This document shows, piece after piece, positions 25,365 through 37,334 of a stretch of 64,000 bases of DNA. Made by a program: the position numbers and the translations under genes. The DNA comes from Monoplex corrugatus (lineage: Eukaryota; Mollusca; Gastropoda; Littorinimorpha; Ranellidae), in the NCBI GenBank assembly GCA_030674185.1, contig JAPXFY010000031.1, positions 42,197,532-42,261,531 on the forward strand. Direction: 5' to 3'. Position 1 is the stretch's first letter; each line of letters begins with the position of its first letter. Under the pieces are notes generated by a model, which ran no database searches, was not told the origin of the DNA, and saw nothing but the letters and a program-made list of their open reading frames with translations.

Positions 25365-25695
25365 CTGTATTTGTATCAGTGTTAAGAAAATACGTCAATA
25401 TTTGTATCAGTGTTAAGAAAATCGTCAATATTTGTATCAGTGTTAACAAAATAAGTCAATATTTGTATCAGTGTTAACAGAACAAGTCTATATTTGGATC
25501 AGTGTTAAGAAAATTCGTCAATATTTGTATCAGTGTTAACAGAACAAGTCTATATTTGGATCAGTGTTAACAGAACACGCCTATATTTGGATCAGTGTTA
25601 ACACAATACGTCAATATTTGCATCAGTTTTAACAGAACATGTGTATGTATCGGTGTTAACAGAACAAGTCTATATTTGTGTCAGTATTAACACAG
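25365..25695. repeat. ~31-bp minisatellite, about 10 units
   Basis: Units contain ATATTTGTATCAGTGTTAA followed by GAAAATACGTC or CAGAACAAGTC. The two endings intermix along the array. Confidence 0.93.
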
Positions 25696-25696
25696 A

Positions 25697-25800
25697 TTAA
25701 TATTCTTCTTCTTATTCTTGTTCTTTTCTTCTTTTTCTTCTTCTTCTTATTTATTATCACCGTTATTATTATCACTATTATTATTATCATTATCAATATT
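25697..25800. repeat. (TTC)n and (ATT)n microsatellites
   Basis: TTCTTCTTATTC-type triplets, then ATTATTATCA triplets, immediately before a family C repeat. Confidence 0.85.
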
Positions 25801-25804
25801 ATTG

Positions 25805-26525
25805 TGGTTGTTTAACAAGCTCAGCCGACTGTGTAGAGCCATATCTGGGCTATAACTATTTCAAAACGTACACATCTCATTGACTCTACAAAAATTAACA
25901 AAACACACACAAAAAACAAACAAACAAACAGAAAAACCCACCACCACCACCACCACCACCACCACCACCACCACCACCACCACAAAAAACAACCAAAAAC
26001 CAATAAAAAAAAAACCCATCCAAAAACAACACAGGAACAGAAAATTGAATACACATATCATGGTATTCACGCACATAATCTAAGGATATGTCGTTGGTGT
26101 TGACCATGGCTTCCAATTTATCGTTAGGTAAGATGTTTTAAAAACGTACCTAAAAGCAACGTGAACTAAGGACACTAAAAGTATATAAAAAGTGTCTAAA
26201 TAATATAAAATTGCCTGTGCACATCACATTTTCCTCAAGCCAAAAAATGCAGTCAACACAACTATCAACCTACAGCGAAAGTCCTTAAAGCTTTATGGAA
26301 CAATTACAAGTAAATGGACGAACAAACTAGAAAGGGTAGAAAGAGAAAAGTTTTTTTTACGTACGTTAATGAATCTTAGACCATTGCAGCAGTGTCTGTG
26401 AAAATCTACTGAGACGAAAATGACAGAGAAAAACATCACTTGAAACCGGTAGGAAGAGATCACAGAAAGCAAGGGACAAAGGCAGAAACAGAGACTAACA
26501 GAAAAGAGGAATTTTCTAGCACACA
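25805..26525 (+). repeat. Dispersed repeat family C, copy 1
   Basis: It shares with the copies at 34.25 and 40.74 kb the opening AGCCGACTGTGTAGAGCCAT, the middle CACATAATCTAAGGATATG, then CTAAATAATATAAAATTGCC and, at the end, CAGAAAGCAAGGGACAAAGG and AGAGGAATTTTCTAGCAC. It carries no reading frame. A (CCA)n tract at 25938-25982 is internal to this copy. Confidence 0.8.
25938..25982. repeat. (CCA)n microsatellite inside family C
   Basis: About fifteen CCA triplets; absent from the other family C copies at the same position, so an expansion within this copy. Confidence 0.9.
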
Positions 26526-26581
26526 ATTTCCGGGTGTGTCAACATAGATGATACTGTAACCAATTGTAGAATTGCATGAAC

Positions 26582-26582
<1 letters not shown>

Positions 26583-26617
<35 letters not shown>

Positions 26618-26742
26618 GTGTGTGTGTGCGTGTGTGCGTGTGTGTGTGTGTGCGTGTGTGTGTGTGTGTGTGCGTGTGTGTGCGTTTGTGTGTGTGTGTG
26701 TGTGCGTGTGTGCGTGTGTGCGTGTGCGTGTGTGTGTGTGTG
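26583..26742. repeat. (GT)n microsatellite with GC interruptions
   Basis: GTGTGT with regularly spaced GTGCGTGT interruptions for 160 bp. The frames on both strands are translations of this tract. Confidence 0.95.
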
Positions 26743-26909
26743 AACGATTGACAAAGAAAAATGAATAACTGATAATGGATACAATCACACATATTTTAAT
26801 CAAGCAAATAAAGCTATTGAATACGGTGAATACAATAATTACGAAGATACATTGAAAATAGAAACAATACGTGCCATCTTTTTCTACCCTCTCTTTTGCC
26901 TCTGTCTTT

Positions 26910-27018
26910 GTGTGTGAATGTGTGTGTGTGTGTGTTTATGTATATATGCATGTGTGTGTGTGTGTCTTTGTGTGTCTGTGTGTCTGTGGTTGTCTGTGTG
27001 TCTGTGTGTGTGTCTATC
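26910..27018. repeat. (GT)n/(TGTC)n microsatellite
   Basis: Short GT runs broken by TATGTATATATG and TGTCTGTG. Confidence 0.9.
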
Positions 27019-28730
27019 ATTTTACTTCACCAGTGTTATCTTATATGGAACCTCAATTTTAACATCAGTTGAATGAATCTCAGATTTTTGCATGGCATTT
27101 TTACAAAGTAACTGACACTGCCAACCTGCACACCGTTCTATCGCCTCCGTTTCATCCAACAACAACACAATTCGCAGCACAGCAACTGTGAAAAGGGAAA
27201 ATCCATTGGAAAAAAAAGACAGGATATAAAAACGTCACCAGCTCTATGAAAAAAAGACGTTTCTAACGATAAACGAGACTGTAGATGCCTGTGTCTTCGA
27301 GGTGAAGACACGTAACATCAAGTTTGAACAAAATGACAAGGATTAAAAAAACAACAACACACATTCACCAGTTCTCTTAAGAAGAGACTTGACTGTCAGT
27401 ATGAGGAGGAACTGATCATCTACAGCAAAATGAAAGCTACAGAGGTAAAATGGAGACCCTGCAGGTTCTGTTTTGATGTCAACACTAGATCATTATCTCT
27501 CTGCAGTATGTCGGTATCAGCATCGTGATTTCAGGTTCAAGGGACCTTGTCAAAGTATCAGGAGATATCCTTACAGACCTAGTTACAGCAAGAAACACGC
27601 GTGTTCTGACTGTCTGTTATTTGACAGTCACTCGTGGCTGTACAGTCACAATACCGATACGCATTACAGATCATATTATTACAGTAATACTGTCTCTGTG
27701 TTTATTATAACTTTAGCTATGGTATCATTTCTGTGATGTTAACTTATTTGATTTCCTGTGTTTTCATCTCAGATTTTCGTATCTTTTGGATGTTTTTATT
27801 AGCACACGATTAACTAACATAGATGTAAACATTTCCCTAAAGGTTTCCCTACCATCATTTATCCAGAATATCATTAGTGTTAAACAGCTGGTGAGAAACA
27901 AATATCTTTGTACGAAGCAACATAATAATCGATCTTTACTCTATTATAGTACGCTTTAACAGACGACAAAATTCCAACTTTTTTCATTTCTTATTCATAA
28001 CAAGTATTACAAGTTTCTTAGGACTCTTTGTTTTCTAAACGAAACATCCTTTTGTTCTTTTGTTATTGATAGAACATTCAGAAAAAAGGAGTTAAAATGA
28101 TTGACCCATACTCCTGTTAACTTTATTTCAGGACTCACTTAAAAAGAAAGTCAGAAAGGTGAGTCAGAGTGAATAATCTCTATTCTTCTTTATTTCAGTA
28201 CAGGCCTGGCTTGTACGTAATTTTCAATGTCAGCTCCTATTCCAACGACGGCGATCATGAACATGATTATCCATGTACGTTCCAGGACGTATAGTACCAC
28301 ACCTGCATAGCGCATGCGTGGGTCATTCCTAGGTCAGCCGATCTTTCCCCCTCCTCTATCCCATGTGCATATGTTGAAATGTCTGTTACAGATCAGTGGC
28401 AGATAATGTCTCTTTTAATGTGTACAGATGCAAAAGCAAAATATATAGAAGTGCTAAATCATGTTGATATGTACCAGCGAATCTTCACGACAGGATTCAA
28501 CACAAGAAATGAAAAAATTATGTTTTAAGCGAAGATACGAAATCATGTTAAGCAAACATACAAACAGAAAAGCTGGAATTTTGGTTGGCGGGTGGAACCA
28601 CATTATTGTTTATACATGGTTGCTTGCATAGCTTAAGAGGTTCACGTCTTTCACAGCTTTCATGGTCACCACAAAGGAATTTCCGTCTAGTGTCGTTTTG
28701 TGCTGCAATAAATAAATGGATAAGTGGATA
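27019..28730. other. Single-copy-looking DNA, nothing recognised
   Basis: About 1.7 kb without tandem repeats or known element fragments. Strings resembling splice sites occur (GGTGAGTCAG near 28158; TTCTTCTTTATTTCAG near 28184), but they are too close together to define an intron and no open exon lies beside them. The frame at 27473-27736 has no recognisable domain. Confidence 0.4.
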
Positions 28731-28732
28731 AA

Positions 28733-28770
28733 CAACCAACCAACCAACCAACCAACCAACCAACCAACAC
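28733..28770. repeat. (CCAA)n microsatellite
   Basis: About nine CCAA units. Confidence 0.95.
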
Positions 28771-29060
28771 CTAAAATACAAGTCATGATTATTATGACTG
28801 TCATCATGATTATCATAATAAAGATTATTCATCACTTAGCCAATGGTTTTATTTACTGACAAGCCAAACACACATGTCAAGTGAAATGAAATAAAATCTC
28901 TTCATTACTAAAGCCCAGCAACACCTTTAAAACTATCATGTTTGTTTTCATCTCATATAAATAAACAAATAAACAGAAAAATAAATCTCCATTCCGTGAA
29001 ACACACAAAGTGCCATGGAAGGCGAAACAAACTGCTCACTAAGACCTAAATAAGATAACA
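28771..29060. other. AT-rich spacer, nothing recognised
   Basis: AT-rich sequence with ATAAATAAAC strings and no gene features. Confidence 0.4.
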
Positions 29061-29780
29061 TAAGGATTTACTCTGCAAAGTTGACAGTTCATACGATTTT
29101 CAAATTGAATGATTTACTCATCAAAGCTGCAAAATAGCACTGTCCTTAAACTGAATGGTTTTCTGACAGCACTGTTCTTAAACCGAATGGTTTTCTGATC
29201 ATTTTTGAAACTGGATGTGACGTGTGTTAATAGTAATCAGCCTGCTGATAGCTAGCGGCACGAGATAATGTTGTGTACATGCAAACTGATTGCTGTTCAC
29301 TGTAAAATGTATGTATTATTGTCATTCGAGAATGAGACGGCACACAGTAAAGATGTAGAAGCATTGCTCTGCCTTCTGAGTCGTCAACAGCAAGAACGAA
29401 AGACTGGGCACCATTCTCAGACTGAACAGTTTGCCCAGCACGTACGGAGAGTTGTCACTGTTCTTAAACTGAACAAATTACTCATCCGAAGTTGGTAGTC
29501 AGCCATATCATTAAACTGAACAAAGGACTTACTCATCAGAGTTAAGAGCCAGCACTGTTTTTAAACTGATGATTCATTCAGCAAGTATAATGGATTCAGC
29601 CCTGTTCTTAAAACTAAAAACTAATCGATGCAATCAGCAAATAATGAGAGTTTTGTTCTTAAAGAATCAATTTTCAATCGATACTGAAGACACTTTAAGT
29701 TCTTGGTGTAATCAAAATGTCAGCCGATGTTGGCAGTTAGCACTAATTTTGAAGTAATCATTTTATTCAGTCATTTAGAC
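29061..29780. repeat. Degenerate tandem motif, CACTGTTCTTAAACTGAA type
   Basis: The motif (C/G)CACTGTTCTTAAACTGAA with ACTCATCAGAGTT nearby recurs near 29130, 29170, 29455, 29510, 29555 and 29600, with variable spacing. It looks like an old, worn minisatellite with an unrelated segment near 29260-29430. No gene recognised. Confidence 0.5.
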
Positions 29781-29894
29781 AACACTCAGTTTTAGTCACT
29801 CACTTTTCCCAGTTGCTGGCGTATGTTTTCTGGCACAGTCTTGCCAAAGGTGTGTGTGTACTCATTGTTCCCAACCACTGCTCTCATGTAGCCT

Positions 29895-29990
29895 CTGAAA
29901 CACGGCACATAAAGGTTAATGTGTACTGAAATTTATAGATAAAGGTTCGTGTGTACTGAAATTCATACATAAAGGTTAGTGTGTACGAAT
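29895..29990. repeat. ~36-bp repeat, about 2.7 units
   Basis: ATAAAGGTTARTGTGTACTG and AAATTTATAG recur three times just before the insertion site of the RTE element. Confidence 0.8.
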
Positions 29991-30438
29991 TCTATGTCTG
30001 TATTAGCACAGTGCTTGGCATCGGCAGATGTGATGCGTCTAGTGTGTCGGCTTCAGCCTGCACCATGGCTAGCACTGCTGCTTGCAGCTATGCGAAAAGA
30101 AGAGCAGAAGGCGTAAGTCTCTTCCTGTTAGTACATAGCCTCTCCATCAGCAAGCCCTACGTTGTGCCTCCTTGTGGCGACAGGCGGTAACTAAGCACCT
30201 CACGGACTCGGGCTAAATCTCGTAGGATTCGGAGGAGGTCTGGCCCCCAGACGTGAGGCACGCAGGCTCACCGGCGTGTGGATATGCCCTGGTGCCTACG
30301 AACCAGATCCCCAAGCTATGGGTGAATAGCTCCACTGCCTTGTGGACATCTCGGGAGAGAGTTAGGCTAGCGGAGAGACCGTACACAAACCGATGGAAAG
30401 CAACGGGAAACAACGATCGTAGTTTTCCCTGGTTACTC

Positions 30439-31330
30439 ATGGACAGAAACAGAAAAATGAATGAAGACAACGATGTAAGTAGGTGCTCCTGTGGAGCAGT
30501 TTCGTCTGGTAGGGACTGTCATGCGGCGCAGGTGACACCAGACCGTCAGCAAGTTACTGCGACCAAACCCCCTAAACTCAGTTTTAAAAACATCAAAGTT
30601 GCAACATGGAATATAAGAACACTGTTGCAGAAGGGTAAATTAGAAAATATCAAAACAGAGATGGAAAGGCTTAACATTAGTATTTTAGGACTAGGGGAAG
30701 TGAGATGGAAGGGGGCAGGCATGATAACATCAGGAGAATACACAATGATATACTCTGGTGGTAACTCACATGAAAGAGGAGTAGGCATCATGATGGACAA
30801 AGACAAATCAAAAGCAGTTAAGGGATACTGGGCTGTGTCTGACAGTTTTGCTGGTCAAGTTGGGAGGCAAACCATTTGATATCAACATCATTCAGGTGTA
30901 TGCACCAACATCCGCAAGTACTCAGGAAGACATCGACAACTTCCACGAAGTATTAGAGATGGCCAAAGTCCAATGTAAATCACAAGAAGTTACTGTAATA
31001 ATGGGATATTTTAATGCTAAAATGGGACAGGATAGAGTGGAGGATATAGTTGGACCTCATGGCCTTAGTACGCAAAATGAAAGGGGAGAGAAACTTGTAG
31101 AATGGGAACAGACGAATGAGTTCATAGTAGGAAACACCTGGTTTGAGCAGCCTAATAGAAGAAAATGGACTTGGATGAGTCCAGGAGATAATACCAAAAA
31201 GCAGATTGACTACATCCTGATCAACAAAAGATTTAGAAATTCTTTATTGTCAGAAAAAAATACTACCAGGCGCAGACTGCAACAGTGACCTCAATCCTAA
31301 AGTGGGAAGATTTAGACTAAAATTGAGGAA
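30439..31330 (+). pseudogene. APE-type endonuclease domain of RTE family A copy 1 (broken)
   Basis: This domain nicks target DNA to prime reverse transcription. The start is the ATG at 30439, at the same place as the ATG at 47720 in copy 2. Visible blocks: NIKVATWNIRTLLQKGKLEN, LGLGEVRWKGAG, IQVYAPTSASTQEDID, FNAKMGQDRVEDIVGPHG and WTWMSPGD...KQIDYILINK. Compared with copy 2, a 2-bp deletion near 30845 and a 1-bp insertion near 31257 shift the frame. The GDFNAK motif reads GYFNAK, and the SDH block reads SDL, so two endonuclease residues are lost as well. Non-functional. Confidence 0.88.
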
Positions 31331-31490
31331 AAGGAAACAGACCAAAAGCAACATCAAAATACACCTTGGACTCTTAAAGACAGATGAAGAGATACGTAAA
31401 AAAATAATGTACATGTTCAAAACAAATTCAGTGCTCTGGAAGACGTTGGTGACAGTGAGGAACAATGGACAAAGTTGACAAATTCGATAA

Positions 31491-33220
31491 ATGAAGCTTG
31501 TGAAGAAATCTCTAAGGCAGATAGAAAAGCAAAAAAACTGGATGACTAATGAAATTTTGGGCTTGATAGAGGAAAGGTGGAAGGCAAAGAGAAACGAGGA
31601 GATATACAGGAAGATAAACAAGGAGATCAGGAATAGGTGCAATGAAGCTAAGGAAGCTTGGCTCAAAACAAAGTGCAAAGAAATGGAAAACCGACACAAA
31701 CCAGATCCTCAGGGTATGTACAGACCAATTGAAGAAATTGTCCAAAGGAAAAATACATGCACATCAACTGGTTGCTTGAAATCGAAAGATGGCACGCTTA
31801 TCATGGAAAAAGACAAAATATTAGACAGATGGGGAGAGTACATTAAAGACCTTTTTGAGGATGACAGAAACGAAGAACACATTATAAAAAAGAACTTTGA
31901 AGGACCACCCATAATGAAAGATGAAGCCAGAGCGGCACTGAAAAAGATGAAACCAGGAAAAGCCCCAGGACCAGACAACATTACTACAGAGATGATTGAA
32001 ACCCTGGAGGAATTTGGCATAGAAAAAATAACAGTCCTCCTAAATGAAATTTACGACACTGGAAAAATCCCCAAAGATATGTCAAAATCAATTTTCATTG
32101 TACTTCCAAAGAAGACAGGGGCTATAGAATGCGAACTTCATCTCGCATGATCAGTTTGATGAGTCATGTAACAAAAATCCTGTTAAGAATAATCATAATG
32201 AGGACAAGGAATAGAATCAAAAGAGAAATAGCAGAAGAACAGTGTGGATTTGTGGAAGGGAAAGGAACTATTAATGCCATATACATTCTAAGAACTATCA
32301 TAGAGAGGTCAATTGAGATGAATAAGGATTTGTATTTATGCTTTGTTGACTACACAAAGGCTTTTGATCGGGTAAGACATGATGAATTGATCAACCAACT
32401 GGAGAGACTCAATGCTGATGGAAAAGATCTACGAATAATCAGGAATATGTACTGGGAACAAACAGCTGCAATGAGAATAGAAAACCATGTAAGCTCTTTC
32501 CAAAACATCAAAAGAGGAGTCAGACAGGGTTGTGTTTTGTCACCAAATCTGTTTTCATTTTACAGCGAAAGCATCATGAGAAACCTAGAAGAATACCCCG
32601 GATTAAAGGTTGGAGGGAAAATGATAAACAACATTCGATACGCAGATGACACCGTGCTAATTGCAGAAAATGAAAGGGACCTACAAAACCTTGTGAATAT
32701 ACTAGAAATAGAAAGCAAAGGTAATGGGCTGGAAGTAAACAGCAGGAAGACTGAAGTCATGGTGATCAGTAAAAAACATGAAATCTCCTCATGCAAAATA
32801 ACAGCAATTGCCACAACCTTGACACAGGTTGATAAATTCATATACCTGGGAAGGATCATTTTATCAGATGGCAGATGCACATCAGAAATAGCCAGCAGAA
32901 TCTGCCAAGCCAAAACAGCATTCAAGAAGATAAGCATTCTTACCAACAAATGCCTATCAATTTACATCAGGAAGAGAGTTCTTGAATATTATATAGAACC
33001 AATACTGTTGTACAGATGTGAGGCATGGACAGTCAACAAGCAAAGCCAGAGCAAGATTGAGGCAGCCAAGATGTGGTGTCTAAGATAAATGTTGAGAGTT
33101 CCATGGACAGCAAAGAAAACAAACGAGACAGTCTTGATGGAGGCAGACACAAGTAGATCACTCATAAGGAGGATTAGGAAAAGAAGGCAACATTTACAGT
33201 CTATTTTATGAGGAAGGGGG
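31491..33220 (+). pseudogene. Reverse transcriptase domain of RTE family A copy 1 (broken)
   Basis: Visible blocks in order: a basic linker (MTNEILGLIEERWKAKRNEE), ALKKMKPGKAPGPDNITTEM, a frameshift (2 extra bases relative to copy 2, near 32145), AEEQCGFVEGKGTINAIYIL, LCFVDYTKAFDRVRHDEL, KRGVRQGCVLSPNLFSFYSE and IRYADDTVLIAENERDLQNL with an intact YADD catalytic motif. Then come YCEAWTV-type thumb sequences, ended by a TAA at 33086-33088 where copy 2 has Arg. Further frame loss follows near 33187. The remnant of the C-terminal tail runs to the stop codon at 33406. Confidence 0.88.
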
Positions 33221-33428
33221 ATTAAGAGCACCTGGTCACAACAGGAAAGCTGGAGGGAAAGAGAGCACCGGGTAGACCCGGGGAGAAGATGCTGGACGGA
33301 CTTGCAGAGTGGCTGGGGACGAGGAGGGTGGGGGAGATGCTAGGGGCAACGAGAGATAGAGACAGATGGAAGTCCATGATCGCCAACGCCATGCGGCAGG
33401 GCACCTGATGATGATGATTAGCACAGTG

Positions 33429-33680
33429 GAACTAATAGAGGCCAAAATTAACAAAAAAATACACAGGGAAATTGCTTGGTGTCCCACCGGATCTCACTGA
33501 TGTTGCGCTATACGGTCGTCAGGCAACGCTGAAGCTATCCCTAAAATCCATTGTTAAGGAGTACAAGCTAGGAACAGTCAAACTTCTTAGCATGCCTGAG
33601 GATTCGGGAGATAAGGTTGTAAGATCAAGCCAGCCCAAGCTGGGGACTGGCAGAAAATGGAAAGTCATACTGACCCTATC
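33429..33680 (+). pseudogene. Fragment resembling the C-terminal part of another RT-element protein
   Basis: Immediately after the 3' target duplication, a frame with one shift encodes ELIEAKINKK, then LLGVPPDLTDVALYGRQATL, LSLKSIVKEYKLGTVKLLSM and PKLGTGRKWKV. I associate the W/LGVPxxLxDVALYG ... GTGRKWK pattern with C-terminal parts of retroelement proteins in invertebrate genomes; this is from memory and the clade is not assigned. No start codon or complete domain is present. The RTE element lies directly upstream, so it may have split a longer remnant. Confidence 0.4.
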
Positions 33681-33696
33681 CCTATGTATCAATTCA

Positions 33697-34240
33697 CAAC
33701 AGATAACGACTGTGGCACCATTATCATTTTTTGACAGACGGTGACTGTGATGTCATTATCATTACAACAAACAATGATTGTAACACCATTATCATTTTAC
33801 AACAAACAATGACTGTAACACCATTATCATTTTACAACAAACAATGATTGTAACACCATTATCATTTTACGGCAGACAATGACCTGTTGTGATACCATTA
33901 TCATTTTACAGCAGACAATGATTGTGATACCATTATCATTTTACAGCCATTTTATAGCAGACAATGATTGTGATACCATTGTCATTTTATAGCAGACAAT
34001 GATTGTGATACCATTATCATTTTACAGCCATTTTACAGCAGACAATGATTGTGATACCATTATCATTTTACAGCCATTTTACAGCAGACAATGATTGTGA
34101 TACCATTGTCATTTTACAGCAGACAATGATTGTGATACCATTGTCATTTTACAGCAAACAACATTGTGATACTCTTATTGGTTTACAACAGACAATGACT
34201 AATTGTGATACCATTATCATTTTACAGCGGATTTTTGGCT
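33697..34240. repeat. 35-bp minisatellite, about 14 units
   Basis: Units contain ACAATGATTGTGATACCATT and ATCATTTTACAGCAG. Some units carry an extra CCATTTTACAG (33944, 34027, 34075). The start units (CAACAAACAATGATTGTAAC) differ from later ones, so variants are zoned. Confidence 0.93.
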
Positions 34241-34247
34241 ACTGTTA

Positions 34248-34745
34248 TTGCTGCTTAAAGCCCAGCCGACTGTGCAGAGCCATATCAGGGCTGTAACCAT
34301 CTCAAAAAGTACACCATACCTCGCTGGAGGAAAAAACAACAACAAACAAACATTAAAAGTAAGTAGGTACACAGATCAATACAGTCGATCACATAATCTA
34401 CGGATATGCCCCTGGCATTGACCATTCCGACCAATCTATCACCAGGGGCTTAAAACATACTTGAATACAAATATAAAGATAACCAAGGACACTAAAACAT
34501 ACAAATAGAAACGGACCTAGACTACCTAAAATTGTTTCTGCACATCACATATCCTTAGATCCAAAACTGCACACAATACATGTACCCAATTGTCAGTCCG
34601 AAGAGAAAGTATGTCAGACTTTATCGAACACGTATAGGTGAATGGATCAGCAAGGCAGAAAATGACAGGAAGAAATGACAGAAAGGAAAAAAGCAAAGAG
34701 AAAATTGTATCTGTTAAAACACCAAACAAAACGATATTATGGGGA
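34248..34745 (+). repeat. Dispersed repeat family C, copy 2
   Basis: Opens with AAGCCCAGCCGACTGTGCAG and AGCCATATCAGGGCTGTAAC, continues through CACATAATCTACGGATATGC, GGCATTGACCA, GACTACCTAAAATTG and CACATATCC, and ends in GGTGAATGGATCAGCAAGGC and AAATGACAGAAAGG. No frame is present. Diverged by many substitutions from copies 1, 3 and 4. Confidence 0.85.
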
Positions 34746-34872
34746 CTTGGGATAGTATCCGTTGTACATTAAGTCATGCGCTGTGCATTTTGGGTATTCA
34801 CTGAAATAATTGGAGACGAATATTGAAAGATTACCATGCAGAGCGTGTAAAAGCTACTCAAATTAGACAGGG

Positions 34873-35042
34873 CTGGCCAAAAAAACAAAACGAAAACAAA
34901 ACAAAACAACACCAACAACAAAAACCACAAAAACCACACAAACAACAAGAACAACTAAAAACAAACAAAAAACAAAACAAAAAACATAAAAACAAACAAA
35001 CAAAAACAACAACAAAAAACAAACGAACGAATAAACAAAAAC
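34873..35042. repeat. A-rich low-complexity tract (AAAACAAAC, AAAACCAC)
   Basis: About 170 bp of A and C with few other bases. The frames on either strand are its translation. Confidence 0.9.
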
Positions 35043-35310
35043 GTTGGATGACGTAGAGTAAAGGGAAGTGTTATATGAGACTGGTTTCAACATTGCCTGG
35101 CTACAGGAAGGTGTAGGAGATACTAAAGTATTCCTGAATATATTTAGACAAAAACGTATAGATCTATTTTTTAAGAATGGACAGATGCATTACTAATCAT
35201 GACAGACATCAATGCAACAGCTATTTTACAACCGTTTTTGACAAGATGTCCATGATATAGGCACGTATTGCTTTAGAGTTGCTATTACTCAGTTTACATT
35301 TACGTTTATT
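35043..35310. other. Spacer, nothing recognised
   Basis: Short unassigned segment between the A-rich tract and an inverted RTE copy. Confidence 0.4.
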
Positions 35311-36700
35311 GTCATCATCATCGACACATGCCCTGCCACATGCCGTTTGCGATCAATGGCCTCCACATATGTTCTCCCTGAGTCTACCCGGTGTTCTCTT
35401 TCCCTCCAGCTTTCCTGTTGTGACCAGCTGTTCTAATTCTCCTTTCCTCATAATATGTCCTCTAAATGTTGCTTGTCTTTACCTAATCTTCTTTATTTAT
35501 GATCTTCTTGTATCTGCCTCCTTCAACTGCCTCGTTTGTTTTCTTTGCTATCCAGGGAACTCTCAACATTCTTCTTAGAAACCACATTTCAATTGCCTCA
35601 ATTTTGTTCTTACTTTGCGTGTTGACTGTCCACGCCCCACAATCCTACCACAATATCAGTTCTATGTAACATCCAAGAATTGTCTTCCTGATGTTTATTG
35701 ATAGGAGTTTGTTGGTAACAACGCTTTTCATCTTTTTGAATGCTGTTGTGGCTTGGCCGATTCTGCTGGCTATTTCTGATGTGCTTCTGCCGTCTGGTGA
35801 GATGGCCGTTCCAGATATTTAAACTTATCAACCTGTCTCAATGTTGTGCCATATGCTGATACTTTGCATGAGGAGATTTTTTTGATTACCATGACTTCAG
35901 TATTCTTGCTATTTAGCTCCAGCCCTTTATTTTTGCTTTATATTTCTATTATATTCACCAGGTTTTGCAGGTCTTTTTCATTTTCTGCATTTAGTACGGA
36001 GGCCTCTGCATGACGAATGTTATCATTCTTCAACCAACCTTTATCCCAGGGAATTCTTTTAGATTTTTCATGAATGGTTTCGCTGTAAAATGAAAACAAA
36101 TCTGGTGACAGAACACAACCCTGCCTGATCCCTCTTTTGATATTTTGGAAAGAGCTTGTATCGTTTTCTATTTTCACGGCAGCTGTTTGTTCCGAATATA
36201 TATTTCTGATTATTCTCAGATCTTTTCCATCAACATTGAACCTTTCAAGTTGATTGATTAATTCTTTGCATCTTATCCGATCAAAAGCTTTGGTATAATC
36301 AACAAAGTATAAAGTAAATCCTTATTTAGCTCTACTGACAACTCTGTGAAATTTCTTACAATGTACATGGCATTAATAATTCCTTTCCCTTTGACAAATC
36401 CACACTGTTCTTCTGCTATTTATCTTTTGATTCTGTTCCTTGTCATCATGATTTTTGTTAAAAGGATTTTTTTTACATGACTTATTAAGATGATTGTACG
36501 ATGGAGTTTGCATTCTACAGCCCCTGTTTTCTTTGGAAATGCAATGAAAATTCATTTTAACACATCTTTAGGGATTTTTCCGGTGTCATAAGTTTCATTT
36601 AGGAGGCCTGTTTTTTATTCAACATCGAAATCTTCTATGGTCTCTATCACTTCTGTTGTAATATTGTCTGGTTCTGGGGCTGCTTTTCCCGGTTTTATTT
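35311..36700 (-). mobile_element. RTE-type LINE family A, copy 3 (5'-truncated, old)
   Basis: The minus strand reads the RT half of family A with many stops. Recognisable pieces are the GKAAPEPDNITTEVIET-like finger near 36660-36700, SFQNIKRGIRQGCVLSPDLF near 36090-36150, IRHAEASVLNAENEKDLQNL (YADD motif replaced by HAEA) near 35950-36030, and the C-terminal GRPREK/MRQ region near 35330-35430. The 3' end at 35311 keeps a short GATGATGA-type tail. It is the most diverged family A copy here. Confidence 0.85.
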
Positions 36701-37334
36701 ATTGTATTTCCATTCAATAATAATGTTCATTGTTATAATGACTCTGATAAAGAAATGACATGCTCATTTTGCAGGACATCTTTTCTTGTATGATGGTCTA
36801 ATGCACACACATTTCAGATACATTTCTCAGGATACACTGCTTAAAGAATCTATTGGAATAATATTGGCATCGGTCAGTCTCGCAAGACTACGGGGCTTCA
36901 CTCTGGATGTCGGTATGACACGGTCTGGTGTATCATCGTGTGTAGCTTAGGCAAGCCTATCCGAGAGTGACTGCCGCTTCCACAGATGGCGCAGATACAG
37001 CCTGACACTGGTTTGTCCGCTTGATTGACAGCCTTTCTTTGACAACCTTTCTTTACTTCCACTTTGCCTCAGACTGCTGGCATAAGCGTCTCTTCAAATA
37101 ACGAGAAGTTTTGCTTTCACTGTCTACAACGTGTTCTGTCTGAGGCAGCAACTGCCCATGACTTCAGGTCGATGCTCAGGGCCTGCACGTCCCTCTTGTA
37201 CACATCCTTGTGACGCATGGTCGACATTTTCCTTCTGCAAATTCTCTGTGGAGGAGGTTCTTGTGGATTTTGCCACCCTCCATTCGTGAAGTCTGGCAGA
37301 GCCAGCACATGCTCCTCTGTCTCCAAATGTACAC

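Larger units (their letters stand above)
30014..33416 (+). mobile_element. RTE-type LINE family A, copy 1, with target duplications
   Basis: A 3.4-kb non-LTR retrotransposon. Direct repeats ATTAGCACAGTG flank it exactly (30002-30013 and 33417-33428), so both ends are known. A 5' region of about 425 bp precedes an endonuclease-RT polyprotein frame. The 3' end is the triplet run TGATGATGATG with no further UTR. Very short, simple-repeat 3' ends and an APE-type endonuclease fused to RT are traits of the RTE clade. The coding region is broken by several frameshifts, two substitutions in endonuclease motifs and a premature stop. Confidence 0.9.

Noticed and set aside
28130..28200. Strong-looking splice donor and acceptor close together
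   Set aside because: The spacing (about 40 bp) is too short for a normal intron and no open exon sequence adjoins them.
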